A DNA stretch of 28,597 nt from Nanohaloarchaea archaeon PL-Br10_U2g27 (GTDB lineage Archaea > Nanohalarchaeota > Nanosalinia > Nanosalinales > Nanosalinaceae). The stretch covers positions 1 through 28,597 of the forward strand of contig LKMX01000001.1 of the NCBI GenBank assembly GCA_001564035.1, read 5' to 3'. The notes beneath the pieces are model-generated. The model saw only the letters and a program-made list of their open reading frames with translations. It was not told where the DNA came from and did no database searches. The position numbers and the translations under genes are program-made. Below, one piece after another: positions 14,737 to 21,712 of this stretch (its first letter is position 1; every line of letters begins with the position of its first letter).

Positions 14737-16323
14737 CTAAAGTTGTTCTGGGTTGTAGTCGGCCTGAACCATGGCCTCGATTTTCTCCTGGATTTGATCT
14801 GAGTCGCCATCTCCTGCTAACTGTGCTATCGCAGGCCCCATCTCTTTTGCATAAGCTGTTAGCTGGCGCTTCTTCTTTTCCTGGATTGCTCTCCGCTCTT
14901 TTCTTCCTATATAACGCCCTAGCTTTCTACCCGCCTCTTGCAAGGCCAGTTTCATCTCTTTCCTGATAGGATCGTAGTTAGCTACAGCCTCCTTACCTTC
15001 AGATGTGAAAGGAACCCATACAGATGCAATATGCACTAATACGTAGAGCGGGCCTTGAGGCCTTTCTCCGGTCTGTGAAATGTTGTACCGGTTCCATGAA
15101 ACTTCTTCCACAGCCTTCGTGGTCACACACGCTGATTTTTTGTATAGGAGAGGTACTTTGTTAGCGAAACGCAGTTCGTTGTAACTGCCTTCTTCCTTGA
15201 TGTCTCCTCCCCATGCGAGGCCTACTTCTATTTGGAATGGGTTTCCTTTGTATACTGTTGGTTTACGTGTTATTGCTGTTGAGAACTCAGGGTTTAATTC
15301 TTTTTTCAGTCCTTTGAGTATAAGTTCTTCTCCTATAGGGCTTAGGCAGTTGGTTGGCGGGCTCTGAAGTTTTACTCTTTGTGCTGCTTTCAGTAGCTGC
15401 TCGATTTCATCTTTCTCTAGCGTGTTAGGCCTTCTTCCAGTGTCTATTCCTGCTTCGTCACATATTTCGTCTGCGCTCGTTCTACCTACTCTTGTGAACT
15501 CGTTTTGCAGGAATGAGGATATTGTTCTTGCGTTGCTGTTCTCGATCATCCTCATTAGTACTCCTAATTCTACTCCATGCGGATGGGGTTTGATTTCTTT
15601 TGGTGCTGGAGGCAGCTCCCGAGATACGCGCGGGAACTCTACCTTGTTTCCGTCCGGCTCTCTTAGAACTACTCTTGCGTACGGATTCATGATTGCCGTG
15701 TGTTTGAGGTAGTTGTAGACGGAGTGGTGGCCACGAGTATATTTAGCCTCTATATCCATTTCGATTGTAGTCCCGTGATCGAAGTAGTAGTCTTTGTCGC
15801 CTGGGAACTCGTTGCTGTCGGCATCTATTACTTCATCTTTTATTATCTCGGGCTCGTTTTTCTCCGTGTCGATTCTTACGACAAACTTGTGGCAAGGCCT
15901 GCCTTTCTGTTTTGAGTACACTGTTACGGGTTCTCCTGTCGTTAGCTGGGCGTACATTGCTGATGCTGAGATACCGATTCCTTGTTGGCCTCTGCTCTGC
16001 TGTAGCTTGTGGAACTTAGATCCGTACAAGAGTTTTCCGAATACTTTGGGGATTGTTTCTCTGTCTAGGCCTATTGCGTTATCTCTTATTTCTATCCGGC
16101 ATTTTTTGTCTGCTATTTCATCTATTAGTACGTGTATTTCGGGCAGTATTTCGTCTTCTTCGCATGCGTCCAGCGAGTTGTCGACTGCCTCTTTAACTAC
16201 TGTTATTATGGATTTCTGCGCGTTTTCGAATCCAAGGAGGTGTTTGTTCTTTTCGAAGAACTCTGCCACAGATATTTCTCTGTGGTCTCCTTCAACTATT
16301 TCTTCTTCTACTGCGTTAGACAT
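14737..16323 (-). CDS. top6B: DNA topoisomerase VI subunit B
   Basis: A 528-residue ATPase subunit. The GHKL nucleotide site is intact: EAVDNS (Glu45, Asn49), DNAIGLD (Asp81, Gly85) and GQQGIG (113-117, with the preceding SRG). A helix-two-turn-helix and transducer domain follow; the transducer Lys region is near residue 430 (ASVWVPFTSEGKEAV). Length matches the family (about 500-550). ATP-driven dimerisation controls DNA passage by subunit A. The start ATG 16321-16323 follows a possible TATA box (AAACTTTAAC, minus strand, 16361-16370). Its stop codon is followed at once by the ribosome-binding site of the microORF, so B, microORF and A form one operon. Confidence 0.95.
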   Translation of the reverse strand: MSNAVEEEIVEGDHREISVAEFFEKNKHLLGFENAQKSIITVVKEAVDNSLDACEEDEILPEIHVLIDEIADKKCRIEIRDNAIGLDRETIPKVFGKLLYGSKFHKLQQSRGQQGIGISASAMYAQLTTGEPVTVYSKQKGRPCHKFVVRIDTEKNEPEIIKDEVIDADSNEFPGDKDYYFDHGTTIEMDIEAKYTRGHHSVYNYLKHTAIMNPYARVVLREPDGNKVEFPRVSRELPPAPKEIKPHPHGVELGVLMRMIENSNARTISSFLQNEFTRVGRTSADEICDEAGIDTGRRPNTLEKDEIEQLLKAAQRVKLQSPPTNCLSPIGEELILKGLKKELNPEFSTAITRKPTVYKGNPFQIEVGLAWGGDIKEEGSYNELRFANKVPLLYKKSACVTTKAVEEVSWNRYNISQTGERPQGPLYVLVHIASVWVPFTSEGKEAVANYDPIRKEMKLALQEAGRKLGRYIGRKERRAIQEKKKRQLTAYAKEMGPAIAQLAGDGDSDQIQEKIEAMVQADYNPEQL

Positions 16324-16391
16324 TTTGAAATCACTTTTCGAAATTTTTCGACTGTGTAAAGTTAAAGTTTTTGTTCATAGTATTGTCTTAC

Positions 16392-16895
16392 CTATTTTTT
16401 GACTTTGTTCTGGTTTCTTTCCAGGTAATCATAGGCTGTAGCATGTGAGCTGCCGTTTAAAAGCATTTTAACTGCTTCTTGGGCTATCTCAATATTTTGG
16501 ATGTGTCCTACAAATCCTACTGTTTTGCCGTAGACTGATATGTCAGTCTCTGTCATTTTCTCAATGTGTTTCCGTGCTTCTCCGTCTTTACCGATTACAC
16601 GACCCTTTAAACGTTCTTGGGATTTTCTAGTGTCGGCGAACCTGTTTATATCAAGCTGGTGAAACTCATAACCTTCCTCTATAAGCTTGAAGGCCTTTTC
16701 AGGGTTAAATCCTCGGCCTATAGCCCTTACAACGTTTTCTGCAATCATTTCATCCAAGGCCTCGCCCTCTATTCGGACGTTATTGTCATTTATCGTTACT
16801 TCACAATCGGTGAACTCTTCTAGGTCGTTTTTAGTCTCTCCGCCTTGGCCTATAAGTACTCCGATCCGCTCCTCAGGCACTCTTAACTCTCTCAC
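16392..16895 (-). CDS. KH-domain ribosome-assembly protein (archaeal Pno1/Dim2-like)
   Basis: A 167-residue protein with two KH domains: the first has VPEERIGVLIGQGGETK (canonical GxxG loop), the second has LKGRVIGKDGEARKHIE. This pair is the archaeal Dim2/Pno1 (Krr1-like) layout, a factor that binds the 3' region of pre-16S rRNA. I chose the GTG at 16893-16895 (protein MRELRVPEERIG) because a TATA box (GTTATAAAAAGG, minus strand, 16916-16927) is centred 27 bases upstream and homologues begin there. The longer frame from 16967 would add 24 residues and overlap RIO1. RIO1, its partner in 40S maturation in eukaryotes, is directly upstream. Confidence 0.9.
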   Translation of the reverse strand: MRELRVPEERIGVLIGQGGETKNDLEEFTDCEVTINDNNVRIEGEALDEMIAENVVRAIGRGFNPEKAFKLIEEGYEFHQLDINRFADTRKSQERLKGRVIGKDGEARKHIEKMTETDISVYGKTVGFVGHIQNIEIAQEAVKMLLNGSSHATAYDYLERNQNKVKK

Positions 16896-16915
16896 ATTTA
16901 TACTGCCGAGAACAA

Positions 16916-16927
16916 CCTTTTTATAAC
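16916..16927 (-). promoter_or_regulatory. TATA box of the KH-domain gene
   Basis: GTTATAAAAAGG on the minus strand, centred 27 bases before GTG 16895. It lies just after the RIO1 stop codon and so gives the KH gene a separate promoter. Confidence 0.6.
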
Positions 16928-16947
16928 TTCGAAGCTGTTTACAGGCC

Positions 16948-17706
16948 TTAACTGTTGGAAAAAACATGATCTAACGCGTTCTCAGTTTTTGTTTCAGCGC
17001 CTTGAGAATTAAAGAAGTTCACTACATTTTTCACGTCTCGTTCCAGTAAATTTTCTGCTTCTGGGTGGGACTTGTGCACTCCCTGTGAAAAATCAATCCA
17101 GGCCAGTGAATCTTTCTCGACCAAGATATTGTATTCTGACAGGTCTCCATGCACTATCTCTTCTTGAATCCATAAGGCCTTTATTTTGTCCAGTGTCTGT
17201 TTAAGAGCTGATTCAGGGTTCTCAATGTTCACGTCTTTGAGTTTGGGGTAAGGCCTGAAATCTTCGCCTATGAACTCCATGACTAAGACGTTTTCCTGTA
17301 AACCGTAGACTTCTGGACATCGAACGATGTTTGAGGCCTTTTTCAAGTTTTTGAACTCCTTCTTCGCCCACTCGTTTATTATGTTTCTTCTATCGTTTTT
17401 TAAGTTCCTGAATCTTTTGTCTCCCTTTAGATAACGGTACATTTCTCTGAAGGCGCCGGCGCGTTTCATATAAATCTTGACAGCAGCCAAGCCGTCATCT
17501 GTATCGGCCAGAAGCAGGGCAGACTCTTTACCGGACTCGATTATCCCATGCATCCGGTTTATCAGGCCTCTATCTGCTGCTTTTAACAATGCATCCATGG
17601 TCTGGTCGTCCAAGACATTTTCAATAGCTTTCTGGGCCTCGGAAGAGTCGAACATCTGCCTCTTTTTCTCGTCTTTGCGCCGGGGATACATTTCGTCATC
17701 TTTCAT
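16948..17706 (-). CDS. rio1: RIO1-type serine/threonine protein kinase
   Basis: A 252-residue atypical kinase/ATPase for small-subunit maturation. Residues 56-62 (IESGKES) are the RIO1 form of the P-loop (family STGKEA), Lys77 in AVKIY is the ATP-binding lysine, HGDLSEYN at 186-193 holds catalytic Asp188 and metal ligand Asn193, and IDFSQG at 204-209 holds metal ligand Asp205. Length is typical of archaeal RIO1. The basic N-terminus (PRRKDEKKRQ) is normal for the family. It sits directly upstream of the KH/Pno1 gene and downstream of aIF1A and one membrane gene, an arrangement common in archaea. ATG 17706 is taken as start; ATG 17691 is possible. Confidence 0.95.
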   Translation of the reverse strand: MKDDEMYPRRKDEKKRQMFDSSEAQKAIENVLDDQTMDALLKAADRGLINRMHGIIESGKESALLLADTDDGLAAVKIYMKRAGAFREMYRYLKGDKRFRNLKNDRRNIINEWAKKEFKNLKKASNIVRCPEVYGLQENVLVMEFIGEDFRPYPKLKDVNIENPESALKQTLDKIKALWIQEEIVHGDLSEYNILVEKDSLAWIDFSQGVHKSHPEAENLLERDVKNVVNFFNSQGAETKTENALDHVFSNS

Positions 17707-17730
17707 CTGTAAAAACTCTCTCCTTTTTTT

Positions 17731-18042
17731 TTACTTGTTTAACAGTTCTTTGGCGTGTTGTGTAAAGTCTCCGTACTGTATGAGGCCTGCGATTAAACCG
17801 GTTATAGAGGCTGGTAGAAAGTAGTTTGGATGTGTTATGGCTCTGTAAAGGTATTCTCCGGGGCCTATGCATACTGTGGGGGCAGGGCCTTGTTGGAAGT
17901 CTTGTAGTGAGCCGCAGAATTCGAGCCGGAATATTTCGGGGTTGTTGAATATTGTTATTCCTATTATAAAGCCTGTGAAGATTGTTAGGCCTGTCAGAAT
18001 GGGTTTTATTTCGTCTCGTTGTTTTATTTGGTTGCGGTTCAT
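17731..18042 (-). CDS. Two-helix membrane protein with two external cysteines
   Basis: A 103-residue protein: basic start (MNRNQIKQRDEIK), first helix about 14-31 (PILTGLTIFTGFIIGITIF), a 45-residue loop with Cys43 and Cys57 that could form a disulfide (FCGSLQDF, PTVCIGPGEY), second helix about 76-90 (FLPASITGLIAGLIQYG) and a short charged tail. Family unknown. The start ATG lies 10 bases after the aIF1A stop region, so the gene may be co-transcribed with aIF1A and RIO1. The neighbouring interrupted membrane gene (18391-18807) has a similar two-cluster layout, but I see no clear sequence relationship. Confidence 0.75.
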   Translation of the reverse strand: MNRNQIKQRDEIKPILTGLTIFTGFIIGITIFNNPEIFRLEFCGSLQDFQQGPAPTVCIGPGEYLYRAITHPNYFLPASITGLIAGLIQYGDFTQHAKELLNK

Positions 18043-18052
18043 GCGGGCGCGT

Positions 18053-18361
18053 TTATAGGAATTCTTTTATCTCGTTTAGGTAGTCTCTGTCTTCTAGCCA
18101 GTCTTGTTGTGCTTGGCTGTATGATTCTACTATGTCTCCTTTTTCATCGCCTTGGATGTCCCATGGGTCTACTAGTACTACTGAATCTCTTTTGACCCAG
18201 AGGCCTCTTTTTTTGCTTCCGGGTATTCTGCAGATTCTTTCTCGGCCGTCGTTACAGTATACTTGGTATTTTCCGCCGCCTACTTTTCTGAGTACTATTC
18301 CTAGGACTTCGTCGCCGCTTGGGGTTCGTACTCGTCTTACTTGTTCTTCATCTTCTGGCAT
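18053..18361 (-). CDS. eif1A: Translation initiation factor aIF1A
   Basis: A 102-residue protein with the S1-like OB fold of eIF1A. Family blocks are RVRTPSGDEVLGIVLRKVGG (10-29), a GKYQVYCNDGRERICRIPG core (30-48), KKRGLWVKRDSVVLVDPWD (50-68) and the acidic end. Length is normal for archaea (about 95-115). It binds the A site of the small subunit and helps start-codon selection. The N-terminal tail is acidic (MPEDEEQ) rather than basic as in many mesophiles, in line with salt adaptation. It lies upstream of a small membrane gene and RIO1 on the same strand. Confidence 0.95.
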   Translation of the reverse strand: MPEDEEQVRRVRTPSGDEVLGIVLRKVGGGKYQVYCNDGRERICRIPGSKKRGLWVKRDSVVLVDPWDIQGDEKGDIVESYSQAQQDWLEDRDYLNEIKEFL

Positions 18362-18390
18362 CTGTAGTCAAAATTTGTCGTTCAAGTTTT

Positions 18391-18807
18391 TTAAACAGGC
18401 AGTTTTTCACTTATCATCTGCCATTTGTTTGCTATGAGGGCTGTGGCTGCCATTGATGCTAATAGTCCTGAGTAGATGTAAGGGTCTAGAGTCGGGAAGG
18501 CGTGAAAAATTGGGGATATAATGCTGAAGCCTACTATGACTAGGGATATGATGGTTGAGTACTTTCTGGCAGGTTCGTCATGCCTCCATTTTCCCTGTAG
18601 TTTTGTTTCAATGGTCTGCTGTATTGCAAAAAACATCAGTATTCCGGGAAGGATTAGGTAAGCTAGTGAGCCTGTTGGCTCAGAATAGGAAGGGAAAGAT
18701 ATGGCTACGCCAGCGCTTTATGTGTCGTGATAGCCTAAGGCTGTGAATATAAACGTGTTTAAGGAAGTCAGTAAGATTAGGAGTCTTGAAGATAGTTTGC
18801 GTCTCAT
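18391..18807 (-). pseudogene. Membrane protein gene interrupted by one in-frame TAA
   Basis: One reading frame on the minus strand runs from ATG 18805-18807 to the stop at 18391-18393, broken only by TAA at 18718-18720. The first part is 29 residues: basic start MRRKLSSR, a hydrophobic helix, then TALGYHDT. After the TAA the frame continues with SAGVAISFPSYSEPTGSLAY, a second helix leading into MFFAIQQTIETK, a charged loop and two further helices ending SEKLPV. No ATG, GTG or TTG follows the TAA until ATG 18636, which lies at the end of the second helix. A TATA-type TAAATAAAAA (minus strand, 18831-18840) is centred 28-29 bases before ATG 18807. So it is one ancestral gene of 137 residues, now a nonsense pseudogene, a readthrough case, or a sequencing error. 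Family unknown. Confidence 0.7.
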
Positions 18808-18833
18808 AGATAGGTCATCGTTTTTGACTGTTT

Positions 18834-19514
18834 TTATTTACTAGGTAACCTTACGGATACTACGTTTCTGTAGACTCTTTGACCATCTTTCTCACCTATG
18901 AGCTCATATGAGCGCTTTATCTCGGGGTCAAAGGCCTGTCTCAGTTCCGAAAGTATTTTTTTGTTCATTGCTTCTGTGGACAAATAGAAATCTATGCCGT
19001 GACTATTTTGCTCTATATTTGAAAGGAAGTCTTTCCGATTTCTGTTTGTGAGTTCCGCGGCTTTGTCCACTATAAAGTCTGAGGCCTCTTCCAAGTTTTC
19101 GCCTCGCAACTGTATTTTTGCTTTGTAGAATCCTCCCTGAAACCTGGAGCAGTCGGGGCACTGTTCGTTTACCCAGTCTATTTTGACATCTCCATGGTCT
19201 TCTAAGGCCTCGTCTCTCATGTGCACGCGGACGTAAAACTCTTCGTCTTCTTCCCAGTACTGGAGCTCGAACTCTAGGCCTTCGACCATGTCAGAAAATG
19301 TTTCTGCTAACTGGTCCTCGATGCTGTATGCTTCTATCCAGTTCCGGCCTTTTCTCATTCTTCCGCAGACTGTGCATTTCACTATCTCTGTTTCTCGCGG
19401 CAGATCTGCTAAGTTGTTCCGATCAGTGAAGCATTCCGCGCACAGTTTCTTCGAATCTCCGTAAAGTTCAGATGTCTCTCTTCCACAGGCTGGGCAAAAT
19501 TTTGAAAGCTCCAT
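18834..19514 (-). CDS. NMD3-like protein (60S-type ribosome export/assembly adaptor)
   Basis: A 226-residue archaeal NMD3 homologue. The N-terminus has paired zinc ribbons: Cys7/Cys10 (CPAC), Cys25/Cys28 (CAEC), Cys47/Cys50 (CTVC) and a later CPDC. The block CPDCSRFQGGFYKAKIQLRG is characteristic of NMD3. In eukaryotes NMD3 binds the large subunit and promotes nuclear export; in archaea, which have no nucleus, a large-subunit assembly role is inferred. The protein is shorter than many archaeal copies (about 350), lacking the C-terminal domain. It lies in a block of ribosome-maturation genes. Its last codons overlap the predicted promoter of the interrupted membrane gene downstream. Confidence 0.88.
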   Translation of the reverse strand: MELSKFCPACGRETSELYGDSKKLCAECFTDRNNLADLPRETEIVKCTVCGRMRKGRNWIEAYSIEDQLAETFSDMVEGLEFELQYWEEDEEFYVRVHMRDEALEDHGDVKIDWVNEQCPDCSRFQGGFYKAKIQLRGENLEEASDFIVDKAAELTNRNRKDFLSNIEQNSHGIDFYLSTEAMNKKILSELRQAFDPEIKRSYELIGEKDGQRVYRNVVSVRLPSK

Positions 19515-19548
19515 GTTATGTTAATCTAAGTTTATCGATAAAGCTTCT

Positions 19549-19893
19549 TTAACCTAGAACAAGTTTGTCATTTTTTTCCAGTTCAAGCGGTTCAAAGCTC
19601 TCTAGGAGATACTGGTATTTTTGATTAGGCCTGTAAAGTTTCCAGGTTTTAGGGTTCCAGGCCCAAGGCAAGGCTTTTTCCTTGTGTATAAGTTCTTTAT
19701 CTGAGTTGAAGAAATAGAGATAGAGAGGTTTTGATAAAAACATCATGTCGATTGAGGTCTTCACTGGGAAAGGGAATTTGAAAAGCATTTTTCCTTCTTC
19801 TCTGAATGATAGGCCTTTGGCGCGGTTGAATACGTTGTCAGCGATTTCGACTTCTAGTTCTTTTTTTCCGGCTTTGATTTTTTCGTTTTTCAT
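19549..19893 (-). CDS. DUF192 family protein
   Basis: A 114-residue DUF192 protein. The family pattern is clear: FNRAKGLSFR (the usual RxxGLMfR), then MLFKFPFPVKTSIDMMFL (usual FxM.nT.ipLDvvFl), LYLYFFNSDKELIH and a C-terminal YLLES...KLVLG (usual vlEl..G....gi..Gd). DUF192 proteins are small beta-barrels of uncertain function, often secreted in halophiles; this one has no signal peptide and so should be cytoplasmic. I use ATG 19891-19893; a GTG lies immediately before it. The gene is divergent from DUF2062, with 45 bases between starts. Confidence 0.85.
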   Translation of the reverse strand: MKNEKIKAGKKELEVEIADNVFNRAKGLSFREEGKMLFKFPFPVKTSIDMMFLSKPLYLYFFNSDKELIHKEKALPWAWNPKTWKLYRPNQKYQYLLESFEPLELEKNDKLVLG

Positions 19894-19938
19894 CACGGGT
19901 ACAGTTGTTTAAGTTTGGATGTTTAACTTTTAGTCATA

Positions 19939-20442
19939 ATGCTTGTGAATGCGTATCGCGGTTATCGTTTGAAGATCATGTCTGAACTTAGGCGCGCCTT
20001 CCATGAGGAACATACGCCGCATCAGATAGCATTGAGCTTTTCTATCGGAGTTTTCATCACTGCGCTGCCTACCCTTGGAACAGGATTTATTGTTTTCGCA
20101 GTGCTAATGAAAATGTTTGCCACTATAAGCAAGCTAGCCTTACTATCCAGCGTATTAGTCATGAATCCGTTTATAAAGCCTCTAGTATATCTTGCAAGCA
20201 TAAACCTTGGAGGCCTGATCATTACAAGAAGGCTGGCTTACACTACAGACCCTGAATCTGTTTTGACATTTCTGATCGTAGGCAACCTGATAATAGCAGG
20301 GTTTCTATCGGTTTTAGCATACTTCTTTGCTTTAAGAGCTGTGAAAAAGTACAGAGAGGCAGGCCTAGATGTGGTGGACGAGGTTGAGGGAGTCGTTGAA
20401 AAAGAGATGGACAAAATTGAGGCAGAGTCCCCGACCGGTTAA
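19939..20442 (+). CDS. DUF2062 membrane protein
   Basis: A 167-residue DUF2062 protein. The block HTPHQIALSFSIGVFITALPTLG is diagnostic, as is NPFIKPLVYLAS. About four membrane helices are visible (30-50, 55-75, 85-100 and 113-133), with a basic N-terminus and an acidic C-terminal helix (VDEVEGVVEKEMDKIEAE). The family is widespread in archaea and bacteria and its biochemical role is unknown. A TGTTTAAGT box at 19906-19914 is centred 28-29 bases before ATG 19939. Its TAA stop (20440-20442) overlaps the stop codon of the convergent gene at 20439-20441. Confidence 0.85.
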   Translation: MLVNAYRGYRLKIMSELRRAFHEEHTPHQIALSFSIGVFITALPTLGTGFIVFAVLMKMFATISKLALLSSVLVMNPFIKPLVYLASINLGGLIITRRLAYTTDPESVLTFLIVGNLIIAGFLSVLAYFFALRAVKKYREAGLDVVDEVEGVVEKEMDKIEAESPTG

Positions 20443-20912
20443 TCCTCGTAAGGGTGTTTGAAAAACTCTGCAGCGTCTTCGAAGCGGTCGGTGCCGGTAA
20501 CTTTTCTTAGAAATTCGCTGAATCTTTCATGCCTGGAAGTTACTAGGCCTAGAGCGGCGAATAAACGCATCAATCTTCCGCCCCGCGCCACCAAGTGAAC
20601 TATTTCCTGTAACAGCTCTCCAACTCTTACTACGCTGTCAACTAGCCTGAAAATCCAGAAAAACGGTATTACTGCTAGTATTTCAAGCCATTCACGTCTC
20701 AGGAATCCTTTCCAGTTCTTCGCCCGCTTAAACTTGAAGGATAGGTCGCCCACAAAAATGGAGATAACTAATACGTCCGCGTAGAAAAAATAGGTCTCAT
20801 AGGTATACTTGAAGTCAGTGAAAAATATGTCGGCTACAACAATCACTACTAGTACCAGCAGCGCTGGCACAATCATTAAATCAAAAAATCTTTCAACTCT
20901 GCTCCAATCCAT
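20439..20912 (-). CDS. Membrane protein resembling a stand-alone voltage-sensor domain
   Basis: A 157-residue protein with four hydrophobic segments. It resembles the S1-S4 part of voltage-gated channels: S1 at about 14-32, S2 at about 40-57 ending in DLSFKFKRAKNW, S3 at about 74-88 (LEILAVIPFFWIF) and a fourth segment with spaced arginines (RLVDSVVRVGELL, then RGGRLMRL). There is no pore loop or selectivity filter. Archaeal ion-transport proteins often have the same F-x-x-R-W-x-LEILAVIPFF pattern, so it may be a channel that has lost its pore or a stand-alone sensor. Function is inferred. It ends in overlap with DUF2062 and begins 47 bases from tRNA-Arg(GCG). Confidence 0.65.
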   Translation of the reverse strand: MDWSRVERFFDLMIVPALLVLVVIVVADIFFTDFKYTYETYFFYADVLVISIFVGDLSFKFKRAKNWKGFLRREWLEILAVIPFFWIFRLVDSVVRVGELLQEIVHLVARGGRLMRLFAALGLVTSRHERFSEFLRKVTGTDRFEDAAEFFKHPYED

Positions 20913-20958
20913 AATTTACAATTCAAACGCCTTAAATAAAAATTAAACGTTTTTAGAT

Positions 20959-21030
20959 CGCCCCCTCAGGGATTTGAACCCTGGATCTGCACCTCCGCAA
21001 GGTGCCGTCTTTCCACTAGACCAAGGGGGC
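20959..21030 (-). tRNA. tRNA-Arg (GCG)
   Basis: On the minus strand GCCCCCT pairs with AGGGGGC in the acceptor. The anticodon arm GCACC-TTGCGGA-GGTGC gives GCG, reading CGC and CGU, and the T arm is CAGGG-TTCAAAT-CCCTG. The discriminator is G. This second arginine tRNA has a normal C3-G70 pair, unlike tRNA-Arg(TCT). Confidence 0.93.
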
Positions 21031-21088
21031 ATTACATATTAGTTGTCTGAAGTTACTGTTTTAACGCGTTTGCTGTCCCTCACCTTTT

Positions 21089-21097
21089 TTATATAAC
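21089..21097 (+). promoter_or_regulatory. TATA box before the 15-residue peptide
   Basis: TTATATAAC, centred 34 bases before ATG 21127. It predicts transcription starting about eight bases before that ATG. Confidence 0.5.
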
Positions 21098-21126
21098 GAC
21101 GTTAAATCCGTTTTTAGGGTTTTAAT

Positions 21127-21174
21127 ATGAAAGATTTAATCAACAAGATAAAAAGCAAGCTGGGCCTAGACTAG
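21127..21174 (+). CDS. Possible 15-residue amphipathic peptide
   Basis: ATG 21127 opens the frame MKDLINKIKSKLGLD, ended by TAG at 21172-21174. As a helix it would place Leu, Ile, Ile, Leu and Leu on one face and Lys and Asp on the other. A clear TATA box lies upstream and a hairpin with a T-rich tail follows at 21196-21240, so a short transcript is likely. It could be a peptide gene or a non-coding RNA with a chance frame. No Shine-Dalgarno is seen. Too short for any family assignment. Confidence 0.35.
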   Translation: MKDLINKIKSKLGLD

Positions 21175-21195
21175 GCCGGCTTCTCAAACAGTCAA

Positions 21196-21240
21196 GGCCT
21201 CTAAGCAGAGGTCAACATGTTTTAACTTTTTCTTTTGAAC
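21196..21240 (+). terminator. Hairpin and T-rich tract, probable terminator
   Basis: GGCCTCT (21196-21202) pairs with AGAGGTC (21207-21213; one G-U) around the loop AAGC, followed by T-rich sequence. An AGGCCT palindrome forms its left arm. TTTTAAC at 21220-21226 inside the T-rich part probably serves as the TATA box of aEF1-beta. Confidence 0.45.
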
Positions 21241-21264
21241 AACTTTAGTAGGTGTAAAGAAAAA

Positions 21265-21519
21265 ATGGGAGACATAGCTTGTGTATACAAGGTAATGCCA
21301 GAAGACGCTGAAACCGATCTAGAAAAAATAAAAGAACAGTTAAGAGAATTATTGGATGTCGACGACATGGGAGAAGAAAACGTCGCGTTCGGATTAAAAG
21401 CTGTAAAAGTATCCTGTGTCACAACAGATGAAGAAGGCGGCACAGATGCAGTAGAGGAAAAACTCGAACAGTTAGAAGGCGTTCAAAGCTACGAACTAGA
21501 ACACTTCGACAAACTCTAA
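21265..21519 (+). CDS. ef1b: Translation elongation factor aEF1-beta
   Basis: An 84-residue guanine-nucleotide exchange factor for aEF1-alpha. Typical archaeal features: MGDIACVYKVMPEDAETDLEKIKEQ at the start of the ferredoxin-like fold, then AFGLKAVKVSCVTTDEEGGTDAVEEKL and the C-terminal VQSYELEHFDKL. Length is normal (about 85-92). I use ATG 21265, which matches the family start; an upstream TTG at 21235 would add ten residues unlike homologues. An AGGTG (21250-21254) lies ten bases upstream and may act as ribosome-binding site. The zinc-ribbon gene on the opposite strand converges on it; the two are often neighbours in archaea. Confidence 0.93.
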   Translation: MGDIACVYKVMPEDAETDLEKIKEQLRELLDVDDMGEENVAFGLKAVKVSCVTTDEEGGTDAVEEKLEQLEGVQSYELEHFDKL

Positions 21520-21534
21520 CAGGCCTAACATATT

Positions 21535-21672
21535 CTAGCTTGTTAAAAACTTTTTTTCTCCGCCGTTGCAGGCTCTGCAACCGGTTTCCAGTTTATCTTC
21601 TCTACAAACGTTTGATCCGCATATTTCGCAGCCGATAACAGCTTCCAGGTTCTGACAGTAGTCGCACAGCAT
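21535..21672 (-). CDS. Small zinc-ribbon protein
   Basis: A 45-residue protein with cysteine pairs CDYC (3-6), CEIC (15-18) and CRAC (32-35) plus Cys23, enough for one or two zinc sites. It ends in the basic GGEKKFLTS. Small zinc ribbons of this kind are found next to aEF1-beta in many archaea and are thought to bind RNA or the translation machinery; that role is inferred. ATG 21670-21672 starts it. Its start and that of FEN1 are divergent, 40 bases apart, so they share a compact promoter region containing an AGGCCT site. Confidence 0.85.
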   Translation of the reverse strand: MLCDYCQNLEAVIGCEICGSNVCREDKLETGCRACNGGEKKFLTS

Positions 21673-21681
21673 AGGATACTG

Positions 21682-21688
21682 TTTAAAC
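21682..21688 (+). promoter_or_regulatory. TATA box of FEN1
   Basis: TTTAAAC, centred 28 bases before ATG 21713, with no Shine-Dalgarno following. AGGCCT at 21694-21699 lies between the box and the predicted transcript start. Confidence 0.55.
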
Positions 21689-21712
21689 TTTCTAGGCCTT
21701 AACGTTTATTCA

